Origin: Flavobacteriia bacterium
Lineage (GTDB): Bacteria; Bacteroidota; Bacteroidia; Flavobacteriales; Flavobacteriaceae
Assembly (NCBI GenBank): GCA_002747695.1
Contig: PDQD01000051.1
Location: forward strand, 1-49,070
Length of the DNA: 49,070 nucleotides
Reading direction: 5' to 3'
Shown here: positions 31,442-40,675 of the stretch, piece after piece
Position numbering within the stretch: position 1 is the stretch's first letter
Layout of the letters: each line of letters starts with the position of its first letter
Notes under the pieces: model-generated
Seen by the model: only the letters and a program-made list of their open reading frames with translations
What the model was told of the DNA's origin: nothing
The model's database searches: none
Made by a program: the position numbers and the translations under genes

Positions 31442-33409
31442 ATGCGTCAGTTAATGCTTATCGTTGTACTGCTAACCCTCACAACTCAGAGTTGGGGGCA
31501 GATAAAGCTGAGCGGGAATAAAGCTTCCGGGAGACTGACCAATGGCCGTATGATGAACGACTCGCTCAATGATCCGTTTTCCGATGAGCAAGAGATTGTA
31601 TATGATGCCCAAACCCACTATACAGACTATAAAATTATCTCCTACGCTAAAGATACGACTATTGTAGATACAACGCTTTCCATCAAAAAAGAAAGACATT
31701 TTAACGCTATCCGCAAGAGTACTTTTGAGCTAATGCCTTTGCATAATCTGGGTCAGACTTATAATAAATTGGGTTATGATTTTACACCAATCAATATACT
31801 GCCCAATATAGGAGTAAGAGCCAAGCAGTACGGTTATTACAGTAAGGAGCAGGTCAACTATTACCGGGTGCCCACACCGACTACCGAGTTGTTTTTTCAA
31901 ACCGGTATTCAGCAGGGTCAGCTACTCAATTCTATGCTCACGATGAACATCAATCCACAGCTCAATCTTTCTGTGGCTTTTAAAGGGTTGAGGTCTTTGG
32001 GTGACTACAGAAATGCCCTGGCCAGTCATCAGAATTTACGATTGACGGCATCCTATCAAACCAAAAACAACCGCTATATCATGCGGTCACATTATACCGG
32101 TCAGAACCTCTATCATCAGGAAAATGGCGGGCTGACGGAGGCTTCACTGTTGTTATATGCCGGAAATGATGAGAGGTACCGGGATCGGGAACGTTTAGAA
32201 ACCCGGTTTATCGATGCTGAAAGCCGTTTAAAATCCCGGACGTATTTTCTCGAACACGGTTATAATCTTTGGTATCACGGTATAGACTCACTGCATCAAC
32301 AAGTCTCTTATTTGCAGTTGGGTCATGAGTTTGCTCATGACAGGCAGCATTATACATACAATCAGAACAAAGCCAATCCGTTTTACGGTGACTCTTATAC
32401 TGAAACGGTTGCAGACAGTACTTATTATTTTAAAACCTCCAATGCTGCCTTTGCAGAACTAAAAGCGCCGTGGCTTTTGGGACAATTGCGGGTCAAGGCT
32501 CAGCATACACAGTACAACTATGGTTATGACAATATCATCCATTTGGAAAACTTGACTATTCCTGCCAGGCTCAAAGGTTATAACATTTCTACTCATGCCC
32601 GGTGGCAAGCGAGATTCAGAACATTTGGGTTAAATGCCAAAGCGGGAACTATTATTGAGGGTATGTTCAATGGTAATTACCTTACCGGAACAGCATCGTT
32701 TAAGCCCAAAGACAGCTTATTTGACATGCGTGCCACATTGCTGGTCAAATCAGAAAGTCCCCAGTTCAATAGTTTACTTTACCAGAGTGCTTATACTGAC
32801 TATAATTGGTATAATGCTCTGAAAAATCAACGAACCCGTGTCCTGAAATTTGATTTCTTGTCCGATAAATTATTAGATGCCTCAGTCGTGTTTACCAATT
32901 TGGATAACTATACCTATTACAATGCCCAAAGCCAACCGGCACAAGCCGATAATAACCTGAGTTACCTCAAAGTCAAAGCTCATAAAACCCTGGAATGGCG
33001 TAAATGGTCTTTAGAAAACACTATGATGTACCAAAAAGTAGCCAATGGTAGTGGTGTATTGCACCTTCCGGATTTTGTCACCCAAAACTCTTTGTATTAT
33101 ACCAGTTATGTTTTTAAAGGCAATCCGTTATACCTGCAAACCGGCTTAACCGTTAAATATTTTACCAAATATTATGCGGATGAATTCAATCCGTTGATTA
33201 ACGAATTTTATGTGCAGAACCACACTAAAACAGGGGGGTATCCTTTATTGGATTTTTTTGTCAACGGGCAGGTTAAAAAAACACGCTTGTTCTTTAAATT
33301 GGAAAACCTCAATTCGCTATGGGATGGCGGTAAATACTTAACCACCCCTACACAACCGTACAGAGACTTTACTGTGCGTTTTGGCTTGGTTTGGAATTTC
33401 TTTATTTAG
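31442..33409 (+). CDS. Putative outer-membrane porin (Porin_10-like beta barrel)
   Basis: 655 residues with a signal peptide (RQLMLIVVLLTLTTQSWGQ, about 20 residues). The mature protein has alternating polar and aromatic strands throughout (LTASYQTKNNRYIMRSHYTG, LYLQTGLTVKYFTKYY, FTVRFGLVWNFFI), typical of a large outer-membrane barrel with a short soluble N-terminal region. It resembles the putative-porin family common in flavobacteria; what it transports is unknown. The stop codon TAG forms the first unit of a 7-bp repeat array. rnhB lies divergently upstream; the amidohydrolase downstream has its own -7 element. Confidence 0.75.
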   Translation: MRQLMLIVVLLTLTTQSWGQIKLSGNKASGRLTNGRMMNDSLNDPFSDEQEIVYDAQTHYTDYKIISYAKDTTIVDTTLSIKKERHFNAIRKSTFELMPLHNLGQTYNKLGYDFTPINILPNIGVRAKQYGYYSKEQVNYYRVPTPTTELFFQTGIQQGQLLNSMLTMNINPQLNLSVAFKGLRSLGDYRNALASHQNLRLTASYQTKNNRYIMRSHYTGQNLYHQENGGLTEASLLLYAGNDERYRDRERLETRFIDAESRLKSRTYFLEHGYNLWYHGIDSLHQQVSYLQLGHEFAHDRQHYTYNQNKANPFYGDSYTETVADSTYYFKTSNAAFAELKAPWLLGQLRVKAQHTQYNYGYDNIIHLENLTIPARLKGYNISTHARWQARFRTFGLNAKAGTIIEGMFNGNYLTGTASFKPKDSLFDMRATLLVKSESPQFNSLLYQSAYTDYNWYNALKNQRTRVLKFDFLSDKLLDASVVFTNLDNYTYYNAQSQPAQADNNLSYLKVKAHKTLEWRKWSLENTMMYQKVANGSGVLHLPDFVTQNSLYYTSYVFKGNPLYLQTGLTVKYFTKYYADEFNPLINEFYVQNHTKTGGYPLLDFFVNGQVKKTRLFFKLENLNSLWDGGKYLTTPTQPYRDFTVRFGLVWNFFI

Positions 33410-33525
33410 TTGTTGGTTATTGGCCTTTAGCTGTTGGTTGTTAGCTTTTAGTTTTTAGCTGTCACTGTTCACTGCCTACTGCCTACTCTCCACTGCCTAC
33501 TGCAACCTCTCCACTCCCCACTCCC
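33407..33525. repeat. Heptamer tandem array starting in the porin stop codon
   Basis: Seventeen consecutive 7-bp units: TAGTTGT, TGGTTAT, TGGCCTT, TAGCTGT, TGGTTGT, TAGCTTT, TAGTTTT, TAGCTGT, CACTGTT, CACTGCC, TACTGCC, TACTCTC, CACTGCC, TACTGCA, ACCTCTC, CACTCCC, CACTCCC. The first unit contains the porin stop codon. The sequence changes gradually from TTAGCT-type to ACTGCC-type units. The array ends 18 bp before the -7 element of the next gene. Confidence 0.7.
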
Positions 33526-33542
33526 GTCTCAAACTTTTCATG

Positions 33543-33550
33543 TAACTTTG
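33543..33550 (+). promoter_or_regulatory. -7 element before the amidohydrolase gene
   Basis: TAACTTTG, exact TAnnTTTG match, 32 bp before the ATG at 33582. No TTG -33 element at normal spacing; the upstream DNA is the heptamer array. Confidence 0.4.
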
Positions 33551-33581
33551 TGCTATTGTCAATTTTCTAAAGCATTACACT

Positions 33582-35231
33582 ATGAAATTACTCATTCCTG
33601 TACTTATTCTGTTAACGTTAACATTCTCCTCTTGTCAACAAAAAGCCGATCTTATTGTAAAAGCCAAAACCATTTATACGGTCAATGACAACTTTGACAC
33701 GGCTGAGGCTATGGCGATTAAAGACGGTAGAATTGTAGCTGTTGGAACTTATAAAGAGGTCGCTAAGGCTTATACAGCCGGTGAAACGCTTGATGCAGGA
33801 GATAATATTATTCTGCCGGGATTTATGGATGCGCATGCCCATTTTTTTGGTTTAGGAAAGGTCGGGCAGATAGCCGATTTGCGTAAGGCCAAAAGTTGGG
33901 ATGAGACTATTGAAATACTCAATGCCTTTGCCAAAGAACATCCGGATGGCTGGCTTACAGGTCGTGGTTGGGATCAGAATGATTGGGATATCAAAGAGTT
34001 TCCAACCAAGGAAAAACTCGATGCGTTATATCCGGACCGTCCCGTTTATCTCACGCGAATAGACGGTCATGCGGCTATTGTCAACCAGAAAGCACTGGAG
34101 ATTGCCGGCTATACCGTCGACACAAAAATTGCCGGTGGCAATTTATTGGTTAAAAACGGCCAATTGACCGGTGTGCTTATTGATATGGCCAAAGATAAAA
34201 TGGCGACAATTATTCCTAAACCCAACGAGAATCAGGTAAGTCAAATATTGACAGATGCTCAGGCAGAGTGTTTGGCGCTCGGTTTGACGAGTGTTGTTGA
34301 CGCCGGTTTAGAAGCTGAATTAGTGGAGGCTATAGAGCGTATGCATGAGGATGGTTCGCTTAAAATCCGCTTGAACATCATGCTGTCTGAAAGCAAAGAG
34401 CATATTGATTACCTTATCAAGCGTGGGGAAATCAAAACAGATCGTTTGCATGTCAACGGATTTAAATTTTATTCTGATGGCGCTTTGGGTTCACGTGGCG
34501 CTTATTTGTTAAAAGATTATACAGATGACCCCGGTAACCGTGGTTTATTGTTGTTAGACACCCTGGATTTTAAAGAAAAAATAAAAACCATCTATACGCA
34601 TGGTTTTCAGGTCAACACACATGCCATAGGTGATGCGGCTAACCGTTTAGTGTTACGAGTGTACAGTGAGCTGTTGTCGGAAGGCAATGACCGTCGTTGG
34701 CGCATAGAACACGCTCAGGTTATCGCACCGGAAGATTTTGAACTGTTCGGGCGGTACAGTATTATACCGTCAGTACAGCCTACACATGCCACGTCGGATA
34801 TGTCCTGGGCAGAGAAGCGTTTGGGCGAAGAACGTGTTGAATCGGCGTATGCCTACAGACAGTTGTTGATTCAAAACGGTTGGATCCCGTTGGGTACTGA
34901 TTTTCCTATTGAAGAAGTCAATCCATTATTCACGTTTTATGCCGCTGTAGCAAGAAAATCTTCTAAGGGTTATCCCGAAGGTAGTTTCCAAACGGAAAAT
35001 GCTTTAACCCGTGAAGAAGCTATAAGAGGGATGACCATCTGGGCGGCTAAAGGTAGCTTTGAAGAAATTGAAAAGGGAAGTCTTGAAACCGGAAAATTTG
35101 CTGATTTTATTGTACTTGACCGGGATTTGATGACTGTTCCCGAAGAGTTTATATTAGACACTAAGGTTTTGATGACTTATGTAGGTGGCGAAAAAGTATA
35201 TGAACCCAAAGAGGTTATAGGTGACCATTAA
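33582..35231 (+). CDS. Amidohydrolase lipoprotein (YtcJ-like)
   Basis: 549 residues. The N-terminus ends in TFSSC (Cys18), a good lipobox, so the enzyme is probably an outer- or inner-membrane lipoprotein facing the periplasm. The TIM-barrel amidohydrolase fold is marked by DAHAHF (His85 and His87, metal ligands), FKFYSDGALGSRGA with the metal-site region, HAIGDAAN (His347) and HAQVIAPED, and GTDFPIEEVNP with the catalytic Asp. These fit the YtcJ/amidohydrolase_3 group, whose substrates are mostly unknown. The zinc alcohol dehydrogenase follows after 22 bp, so the two are likely one transcript. Confidence 0.88.
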   Translation: MKLLIPVLILLTLTFSSCQQKADLIVKAKTIYTVNDNFDTAEAMAIKDGRIVAVGTYKEVAKAYTAGETLDAGDNIILPGFMDAHAHFFGLGKVGQIADLRKAKSWDETIEILNAFAKEHPDGWLTGRGWDQNDWDIKEFPTKEKLDALYPDRPVYLTRIDGHAAIVNQKALEIAGYTVDTKIAGGNLLVKNGQLTGVLIDMAKDKMATIIPKPNENQVSQILTDAQAECLALGLTSVVDAGLEAELVEAIERMHEDGSLKIRLNIMLSESKEHIDYLIKRGEIKTDRLHVNGFKFYSDGALGSRGAYLLKDYTDDPGNRGLLLLDTLDFKEKIKTIYTHGFQVNTHAIGDAANRLVLRVYSELLSEGNDRRWRIEHAQVIAPEDFELFGRYSIIPSVQPTHATSDMSWAEKRLGEERVESAYAYRQLLIQNGWIPLGTDFPIEEVNPLFTFYAAVARKSSKGYPEGSFQTENALTREEAIRGMTIWAAKGSFEEIEKGSLETGKFADFIVLDRDLMTVPEEFILDTKVLMTYVGGEKVYEPKEVIGDH

Positions 35232-35253
35232 AAAAACAATAAAAAGTAAACAC

Positions 35254-36261
35254 ATGAAAGTTCATGCATATGCGGCTTATGAGCCTAAAGGAAAATTACA
35301 GGCATTTAAGTATGATTTACCGGAAATAGGGAGCGATGAGGTGGATGTCAGGGTACATTACTGTGGTATATGCCATTCAGATTTAAGTATGCTCAACAAT
35401 GATTGGGGGCGAACAAGCTACCCATTGGTGCCGGGACATGAAATTACCGGCGAAGTTGTACGGGTAGGCTCCCATGTCCAAAATATTAAAGTAGGCGACC
35501 GGGTTGGTGTGGGTTGGAATTCAGGGTCTTGCATGCACTGTCAGCAATGTATGGAAGGTCATCATCATCTGTGTGCTGAACAGCAGGAAACCATCGTAGG
35601 GCGTCATGGTGGCTTTGCTGATTATGTGCGTGTACATTGGTCATGGGCTATTCTCCTGCCTGAAGGTATAGACATGGCCAAAGCAGGTCCTTTGCTCTGT
35701 GGGGGTATTACAGTGTTTAATCCTATTGTACTCAATAATGTCAAACCTACAGACAGAGTGGGGGTCATAGGTATCGGAGGGTTAGGACATATGGCGATAA
35801 AATTTTTACACCATTGGGGCTGTGAGGTTGTGGCTTTTAGTTCCAATCCCGATAAAAAGGAAGATATTCTCGCTATGGGTGCTTCGCGGGTCGTAAATTC
35901 AAGAAATCCCAAAGAATTAAAGACCTTACGTGGGCAACTTAGCTTTGTTCTCAATACAACCAATGTTACCTTAGACTGGAATGCTTATTTGTCCACGCTT
36001 GCTCCTAAAGGAACGTTTCACAATGTCGGGGCGGTATTGGAGCCATTATCGATTCCTGCCTTTTCATTGATTGGCGGGGAAAAAAGACTAGGGGGCAGCC
36101 CGCTGGGAAGTCCGGCTTTAAACAGAACAATGCTTGATTTCTGTGTAAGGCATCAAATTTATCCTATTGTTGAAGAATTTCCTTTAGCCGCAGTTAACGA
36201 GGCTATGGCACATTTAGAACAAGGCAAAGCACGGTATAGAGTGGTATTAAAAGTGATTTAA
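35254..36261 (+). CDS. Zinc-dependent alcohol dehydrogenase (YahK/CAD group)
   Basis: 335-residue NAD(P)-dependent oxidoreductase of the medium-chain zinc family. Catalytic zinc ligands Cys37 (CGICHSDL), His62-Glu63 (GHEITGEVVRVG) and Cys149 (LLCGGITVF); structural zinc cysteines 93, 96, 99 and 107 in CMHCQQCMEGHHHLC; dinucleotide motif GIGGLGHMA at about 175-183. This pattern fits the aldehyde-reducing YahK and cinnamyl-type group; the natural substrate is not known. The open frame begins with a GTG at 35221 overlapping the amidohydrolase, but the conserved start is MKVHAYAAY at 35254. Likely second gene of a two-gene operon. Confidence 0.92.
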   Translation: MKVHAYAAYEPKGKLQAFKYDLPEIGSDEVDVRVHYCGICHSDLSMLNNDWGRTSYPLVPGHEITGEVVRVGSHVQNIKVGDRVGVGWNSGSCMHCQQCMEGHHHLCAEQQETIVGRHGGFADYVRVHWSWAILLPEGIDMAKAGPLLCGGITVFNPIVLNNVKPTDRVGVIGIGGLGHMAIKFLHHWGCEVVAFSSNPDKKEDILAMGASRVVNSRNPKELKTLRGQLSFVLNTTNVTLDWNAYLSTLAPKGTFHNVGAVLEPLSIPAFSLIGGEKRLGGSPLGSPALNRTMLDFCVRHQIYPIVEEFPLAAVNEAMAHLEQGKARYRVVLKVI

Positions 36262-36901
36262 CTAATGGTGTATATTTTGACGTCATAGATTATAATGCCT
36301 GTCTAAGTTTAAAACATGTATGACAGAGGGTGTTTTAAGGTAAAGCTATTGGGGTTTAGGATGGTCTAAATATTAGACATGATTAAACTTGTATGATTGT
36401 GGTGGTTAAAGAACAATAAAAATTAATGATTATCAATAAATAAGGGGATATAGCGGTTTTTTTTGAATGAGACTAAACAACGAATGAGATCTAGTTATTA
36501 TCTTCCAACATTGTCAATATATTTGACAAATAACCCATAGTAATACATGTTTTAGTAGCTAAAACCCGACAGTCAGGCTTTATTTGCCGGGGTAAACAGG
36601 CTAAGGCATTGGGGTATGCTTTTACTGGTTTTGAGCCAAATCAACGTCAACATAAAAACAGATAGTGGAGCTATGGTTTATTAAAACGCAGGGATATCGG
36701 TCAGTATAGGTGTGTCTGATGCAACGTGTTTTGTTACATGAATCAGTAAGTTTTTAGCGTATGCTAAACCATACTATCAGGTTTTACCCGGTAATAATTA
36801 GACGAAAACAACCTTGATTTTTCTGAAAAACAGTCATCTGTCTATATTTTAAGCCGATAAATGACAGAATTTTATTAACTTCGTGGGGTTATTTTACAAC
36901 A
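36262..36901. other. Long leader region upstream of the hybrid two-component gene
   Basis: 640 bp without a recognisable gene. It contains an inverted repeat overlapping a -7-like element (36511-36529), a small hairpin TTTTAG-TAG-CTAAAA (36550-36564), and, 19 bp before the start codon of the regulator, TAACTTCG (36876-36883), a near match to TAnnTTTG that is its probable promoter. Confidence 0.5.
36511..36529. promoter_or_regulatory. Operator-like inverted repeat over a -7 element
   Basis: TTGTCAA (36511-36517) and TTGACAA (36523-36529) are a perfect inverted repeat with a 5-nt centre. The centre and right arm include TATATTTG (36518-36525), an exact -7 consensus. A protein bound here would block RNA polymerase. 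No -33 element is obvious and no gene starts close downstream. Confidence 0.4.
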
Positions 36902-39640
36902 ATGCTAAAGTTTCTGAAAATATTATTACTGCTTTTTATTCTGTCGGTAACATCATGTCAAAAAAATGATGTGGAAAATATTGCAGAGGATCATAATTCA
37001 GAGGCTTACCTGACCAATGAATATGGAGACAGTATTTTAATAGCTGTACAAGAGCTCAATGATAAAGGAGTCCAACTACGTGAAGTAGCTGATTACAAAA
37101 ATGCGTTAGATGCCCATTTTGAGGCACTTCAATTAGCTGAAAAGCATAAGGATACTTTAGGGATTGTATTTGCACTCAACAATATAGGGACTGATCTGAG
37201 ACGTACGTCTTCCAATATTGAAGCGTCAAAGTACCATTTTAAAGCCTTGGAATTGATAGAGTACAAAGAAGAATTAAGGAAGAGTAAAGCTGTAGCCATG
37301 AATGGTTTGGGTAATATTTTTCTCTCCTTGTCAAAACCCGATGATGCCGAAAGATACTTTAAGCAGTCATTATTTATTGAAAAGTTTCTCAAAAGTAATT
37401 TAGGACAAGCAATTAATTATGCCAATGTAGGTGAAGTAAAAAAAATGGCCGGTGATTATGATCAGGCGATGCACTATTACCAAAGATCCTTGAAACACAA
37501 TGAAAAGATTGATTCTGATATAGGTAAGGCTATCTGTAAGAAGTCTATTGGACAGTTGTTTTTACTCAAAGGTAAAAGACAAAAGGGATTGAAGTTAATG
37601 CGGGAAGCGGTAAATATCATGGATGAGTCACAAGATGTTTTTCATGTGATGGAAATGGAAATAGCCTTGTGCGAACAATTATTAAAGTTGGAAGAATATG
37701 CAGAAGCAGATACTATTTTGACTGGAATTATTGACAAAGTTGATTTTGATCAATCCTATGAACACCGGTTTAAGGCCTACGAGTTATTAACTGAATGGAG
37801 TAAATCACAAAACGATTTTGAACAGGCTTTGTTAGCCAAAGAAAAGGCACTTTTGTTCAGAGATAGTCTGACCAAGCAAAATAATGAGGTTAAAATACTG
37901 GAAATAGAAAACCGCTTTAAGAATGAGGAAGCACTCAGGAAAATTGTCTTTTTAACTCAGGAAAATCGCTTAGTAGAAAAATCCCGTATTAATCAACAAC
38001 GCATATTTATCCTGCTCTTTTTATTACTGACCGTTCTGTTGGGTACATCATATATTTTATCAAGAAAACTCAGACAGTTCAATGAAAAGCTTCAGGAAAT
38101 CAACAACATGAAATCAAGATTCTTTGGGAATGTTTCTCATGAGTTCCGTACGCCTATTACCTTAATTCAGGGACCTTTGGAAAAAATGCTCAAGGCTGAT
38201 ATTCCTGATGACCTAAGACGTGATGCTGAGATGATGCACCGCAATTCAAGGCGTTTACTATTACTGGTTGATCAAATACTGAGTTTGTCAAAGATTGAAG
38301 CAGGAAAATTTGAAGTTAAGGCGACTAAAGGTGATTTATCCCAGTTTATCTCAAAAATTGCTCAATTATTTGAGTACAGATCGGTGGATAATCATTTTAT
38401 ATACAATGTTGAGTTGGAAGAAACCGGACGGGTATGGTTTGACCCCGATATTATTGAGATGATAGTGTCAAACCTGCTTTCCAATGCTTTTAAATTTACC
38501 CCCAAAGGTGGTCATATCACGCTCATAGGTTGTTATGATGCCAAGGACAATTATCGGGTTTCTGTATCAAATACCGTATTCCCTGATCAGGTCAAGGATA
38601 TCAATAAGTTTTTTAAAAGGTTTTATAGTAACAGTAAGAGTCATGAAGGTACCGGTATAGGATTGGCGTTGGTTAAAGAATTGACGCAATTGTACAGAAC
38701 CAATGTTGAAATCACAAAACCTGAGGATAAGCTCATCCAATTTGCTTTGAGTATTCCCTGTGCCAAGAACCATTTTTCATTTGATGAATTAACGGTTAAA
38801 AAACTCCGGGAACACGATGATCCAATAGAGTTTTTTAATGACGGAGACAACCCGGATGAGGTGGATCAATGGGGTAAACCAATTATGCTTATCGTAGAAG
38901 ATGATACAGATATGCGTATGTTTATCAAAAGTCTTTTCATAGATGTGTACCATATAGAAGAAGCAGAAGATGGGGCAGAAGGTATAGACGTTGCTAAAAC
39001 CGTTATTCCGGACATTATTATCTCTGATATCATGATGCCGAAAACGGACGGTATAAAGCTGGCAAATACATTGAAAAACGACCCTGTGACAGAACACATT
39101 CCCCTTATTTTGTTGACTGCTTTGACAGAAGAGGAAATGATTGTTCAAGGGTTGGTAAGTCAAGCTGATGATTATATTACCAAACCTTTTGTGGCTAAGA
39201 TTTTAGAAATTAAGGTTCAAAATCTTATCCGTTCACGTCAAAAACTCAAAGAAAAATACCGTAAAGAAATCATTTTTGAGCCTTTAAACACGGTTGTTAA
39301 TAATAATGTACACTCTTTTACTACGATTCTTCAAAGTGTTTTGGAAACCCATATTACCGATCCTTCATTTGGTGTCAAGGAATTTTGTGATATAGCAGCT
39401 ATGAGTAGAACCCAATTACACCGGAAACTAAATGCTACAACAGGTATGTCCACAACCGAGTTTATACGTATTCACCGGTTAAAAATAGCTTCAGAACTCT
39501 TAAAAAATCCTGAAACATCTGTAGCGGACGCCTGTTATTTATCCGGATTTAACAGTGCTTCTTATTTTTCGAAACAGTTTAAAAACATGTTTGGTGTAAG
39601 TCCTAAAGACTATAAAAATAACCTGAAAGTACAAGGTTAG
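36902..39640 (+). CDS. Hybrid two-component regulator (TPR sensor, histidine kinase, receiver, AraC output)
   Basis: 912-residue one-protein signalling system. N-terminal lipobox SVTSC (Cys19) or signal; about eight tetratricopeptide-like repeats at 45-335; a membrane segment at about 367-387; HisKA with NVSHEFRTP (His413); HATPase with LLSNAFKFTPKGG (Asn528) and GTGIGLALV (583-591); a receiver domain with IVEDD and phospho-acceptor Asp709 in IIISDIMMPKTDG; and a C-terminal AraC helix-turn-helix (about 805-905, ADACYLSGFNSASYFSKQFK-NMFG). Classical hybrid regulators of polysaccharide utilisation loci sense through beta-propellers; this one has TPRs, so its input is different. No SusC/SusD pair is nearby. 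The following 1 kb may hold its target. Confidence 0.92.
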   Translation: MLKFLKILLLLFILSVTSCQKNDVENIAEDHNSEAYLTNEYGDSILIAVQELNDKGVQLREVADYKNALDAHFEALQLAEKHKDTLGIVFALNNIGTDLRRTSSNIEASKYHFKALELIEYKEELRKSKAVAMNGLGNIFLSLSKPDDAERYFKQSLFIEKFLKSNLGQAINYANVGEVKKMAGDYDQAMHYYQRSLKHNEKIDSDIGKAICKKSIGQLFLLKGKRQKGLKLMREAVNIMDESQDVFHVMEMEIALCEQLLKLEEYAEADTILTGIIDKVDFDQSYEHRFKAYELLTEWSKSQNDFEQALLAKEKALLFRDSLTKQNNEVKILEIENRFKNEEALRKIVFLTQENRLVEKSRINQQRIFILLFLLLTVLLGTSYILSRKLRQFNEKLQEINNMKSRFFGNVSHEFRTPITLIQGPLEKMLKADIPDDLRRDAEMMHRNSRRLLLLVDQILSLSKIEAGKFEVKATKGDLSQFISKIAQLFEYRSVDNHFIYNVELEETGRVWFDPDIIEMIVSNLLSNAFKFTPKGGHITLIGCYDAKDNYRVSVSNTVFPDQVKDINKFFKRFYSNSKSHEGTGIGLALVKELTQLYRTNVEITKPEDKLIQFALSIPCAKNHFSFDELTVKKLREHDDPIEFFNDGDNPDEVDQWGKPIMLIVEDDTDMRMFIKSLFIDVYHIEEAEDGAEGIDVAKTVIPDIIISDIMMPKTDGIKLANTLKNDPVTEHIPLILLTALTEEEMIVQGLVSQADDYITKPFVAKILEIKVQNLIRSRQKLKEKYRKEIIFEPLNTVVNNNVHSFTTILQSVLETHITDPSFGVKEFCDIAAMSRTQLHRKLNATTGMSTTEFIRIHRLKIASELLKNPETSVADACYLSGFNSASYFSKQFKNMFGVSPKDYKNNLKVQG

Positions 39641-39804
39641 CTGTTTTGTTTGCCGTGTTTTAACCCTTAATAAGGTGAAAAACTATGGATTAAATCACCC
39701 TTTTATGTGTGTTTTTTAAAGTGCTGAAATACAGAATATTAAACATATGTTTATGTTTTTGAAACATATGTGTTACTTTTCATTCCTTTGATGACTTACA
39801 TTTG

Positions 39805-39887
39805 TTCTCGAAATCTGATGGCATAGTCCTAAGGTTTAAAAAGGAGTTACACTTTCTCTTGATAATGGATTGAGATTATTTCGAGAA
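39805..39887. repeat. 10-bp perfect inverted repeat behind the hybrid regulator
   Basis: TTCTCGAAAT at 39805-39814 and ATTTCGAGAA at 39878-39887, separated by 63 nt. Candidate binding site for the adjacent regulator or the closing stem of an RNA. Confidence 0.45.
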
Positions 39888-39947
39888 TCGCCGATTTGTT
39901 TGTTTGTATTATTATTTATAGGCGTTTCCATTTTAAACTTTTCAAGT

Positions 39948-40013
39948 ATGCCAAAGATTTTTAGAATTTGCCAATTTAGAATGGTTTTGATGCTGTTAGT
40001 TTTGAATGTGTAA
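39948..40013 (+). pseudogene. Signal-peptide-like remnant (21 codons)
   Basis: A frame reading MPKIFRICQFRMVLMLLVLN-V, a basic start followed by a hydrophobic core, that stops immediately. It looks like the front of an exported protein gene, such as the TonB-type receptor that hybrid regulators often control, cut short. Too small to be sure. Confidence 0.25.
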
Positions 40014-40206
40014 GGTTAATGATAAGTAAGAGAGAGCTATTGATAGCTATTCAGATTGATGAGTTCCATGTAGGGAAAAAGTAATGTTTATTCGGCTACT
40101 GTCCAACAGGCTTTATTCACGGTATTTAATAATAGATTATTACAACGAAAAAGCATCAATACCGGAGAGATAAAGAGTTCAAACGTTAGACAATAGCCGG
40201 AATAAC

Positions 40207-40311
40207 ATGAAAAAATGTAGTGGGTATGGAGTTGCTATGAAAAAAAATATGTCTTTAAGGCATTATTGGAAACTAAATATTTTTTGGGAGTTCCCTCTTA
40301 TGAGGGTTTAA
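40207..40311 (+). CDS. Possible 34-residue peptide directly before a terminator
   Basis: The frame starts MKKCSGYGVAMKKNMSLRHY and ends WKLNIFWEFPLMRV. Its stop codon overlaps the first arm of the strong terminator at 40310-40350, as expected for the last gene of a transcript. It is basic at the N-terminus, with aromatic residues at the C-terminus. It could be a small peptide, a leader peptide or chance. No processing or transport genes are next to it. Confidence 0.3.
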   Translation: MKKCSGYGVAMKKNMSLRHYWKLNIFWEFPLMRV

Positions 40312-40350
40312 AACAGGGTTACCGACTTAAGGTTTAACCCTGTTTTTTTT
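40310..40350 (+). terminator. Strong Rho-independent terminator
   Basis: AAAACAGGGTTA (40310-40321) pairs perfectly with TAACCCTGTTTT (40335-40346), a 12-bp stem with a 13-nt loop, and runs into T8. A smaller hairpin CCCTC-TTAT-GAGGG (40293-40306) lies just before it. Confidence 0.85.
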
Positions 40351-40511
40351 GGGAAAAATGAATGTTTAACCCTGATTATAATGTCAAAAATACAACAAAA
40401 AAATAATATTTTATACAAGCAACTATTGTAGAGTTCAACTATCTTGTAAATAATGAAGTCTTGAGGATGATATTGTGTAGGTTATTTTTGTTTTTTTTTT
40501 ACAAAATGCTA

Positions 40512-40545
40512 TTGGTCAGTCTTTAGGGGTGTTTTGTTAGTTTTG
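40512..40545 (+). promoter_or_regulatory. Promoter of the glycosylphosphotransferase gene
   Basis: TTG at 40512-40514, 23-bp spacer, TAGTTTTG at 40538-40545. The leader to the TTG start codon at 40676 would be about 125 nt. Confidence 0.45.
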
Positions 40546-40675
40546 CAGTTCAGGAAAGGTTAAGATAAACCCTTTGTTTAATACTAAAGCTTGTACATTA
40601 GCGTTTATTAAAGAGTGTCCGAAGCACAGTATTTATCAAAGCTTAGATTATTTGAGAAACTAAATTGAAAGTAAT

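Larger units (their letters stand above)
39641..40675. other. 1-kb gap between the hybrid regulator and the glycosylphosphotransferase
   Basis: No normal-length gene. It contains a 10-bp inverted repeat (39805-39814 and 39878-39887), a 21-codon signal-peptide-like frame (39948-40013), a 34-codon frame (40207-40311), a strong terminator (40310-40350) and a promoter for the next gene (40512-40545). The presence of a terminator implies that something in 39.8-40.3 kb is transcribed. Confidence 0.6.
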
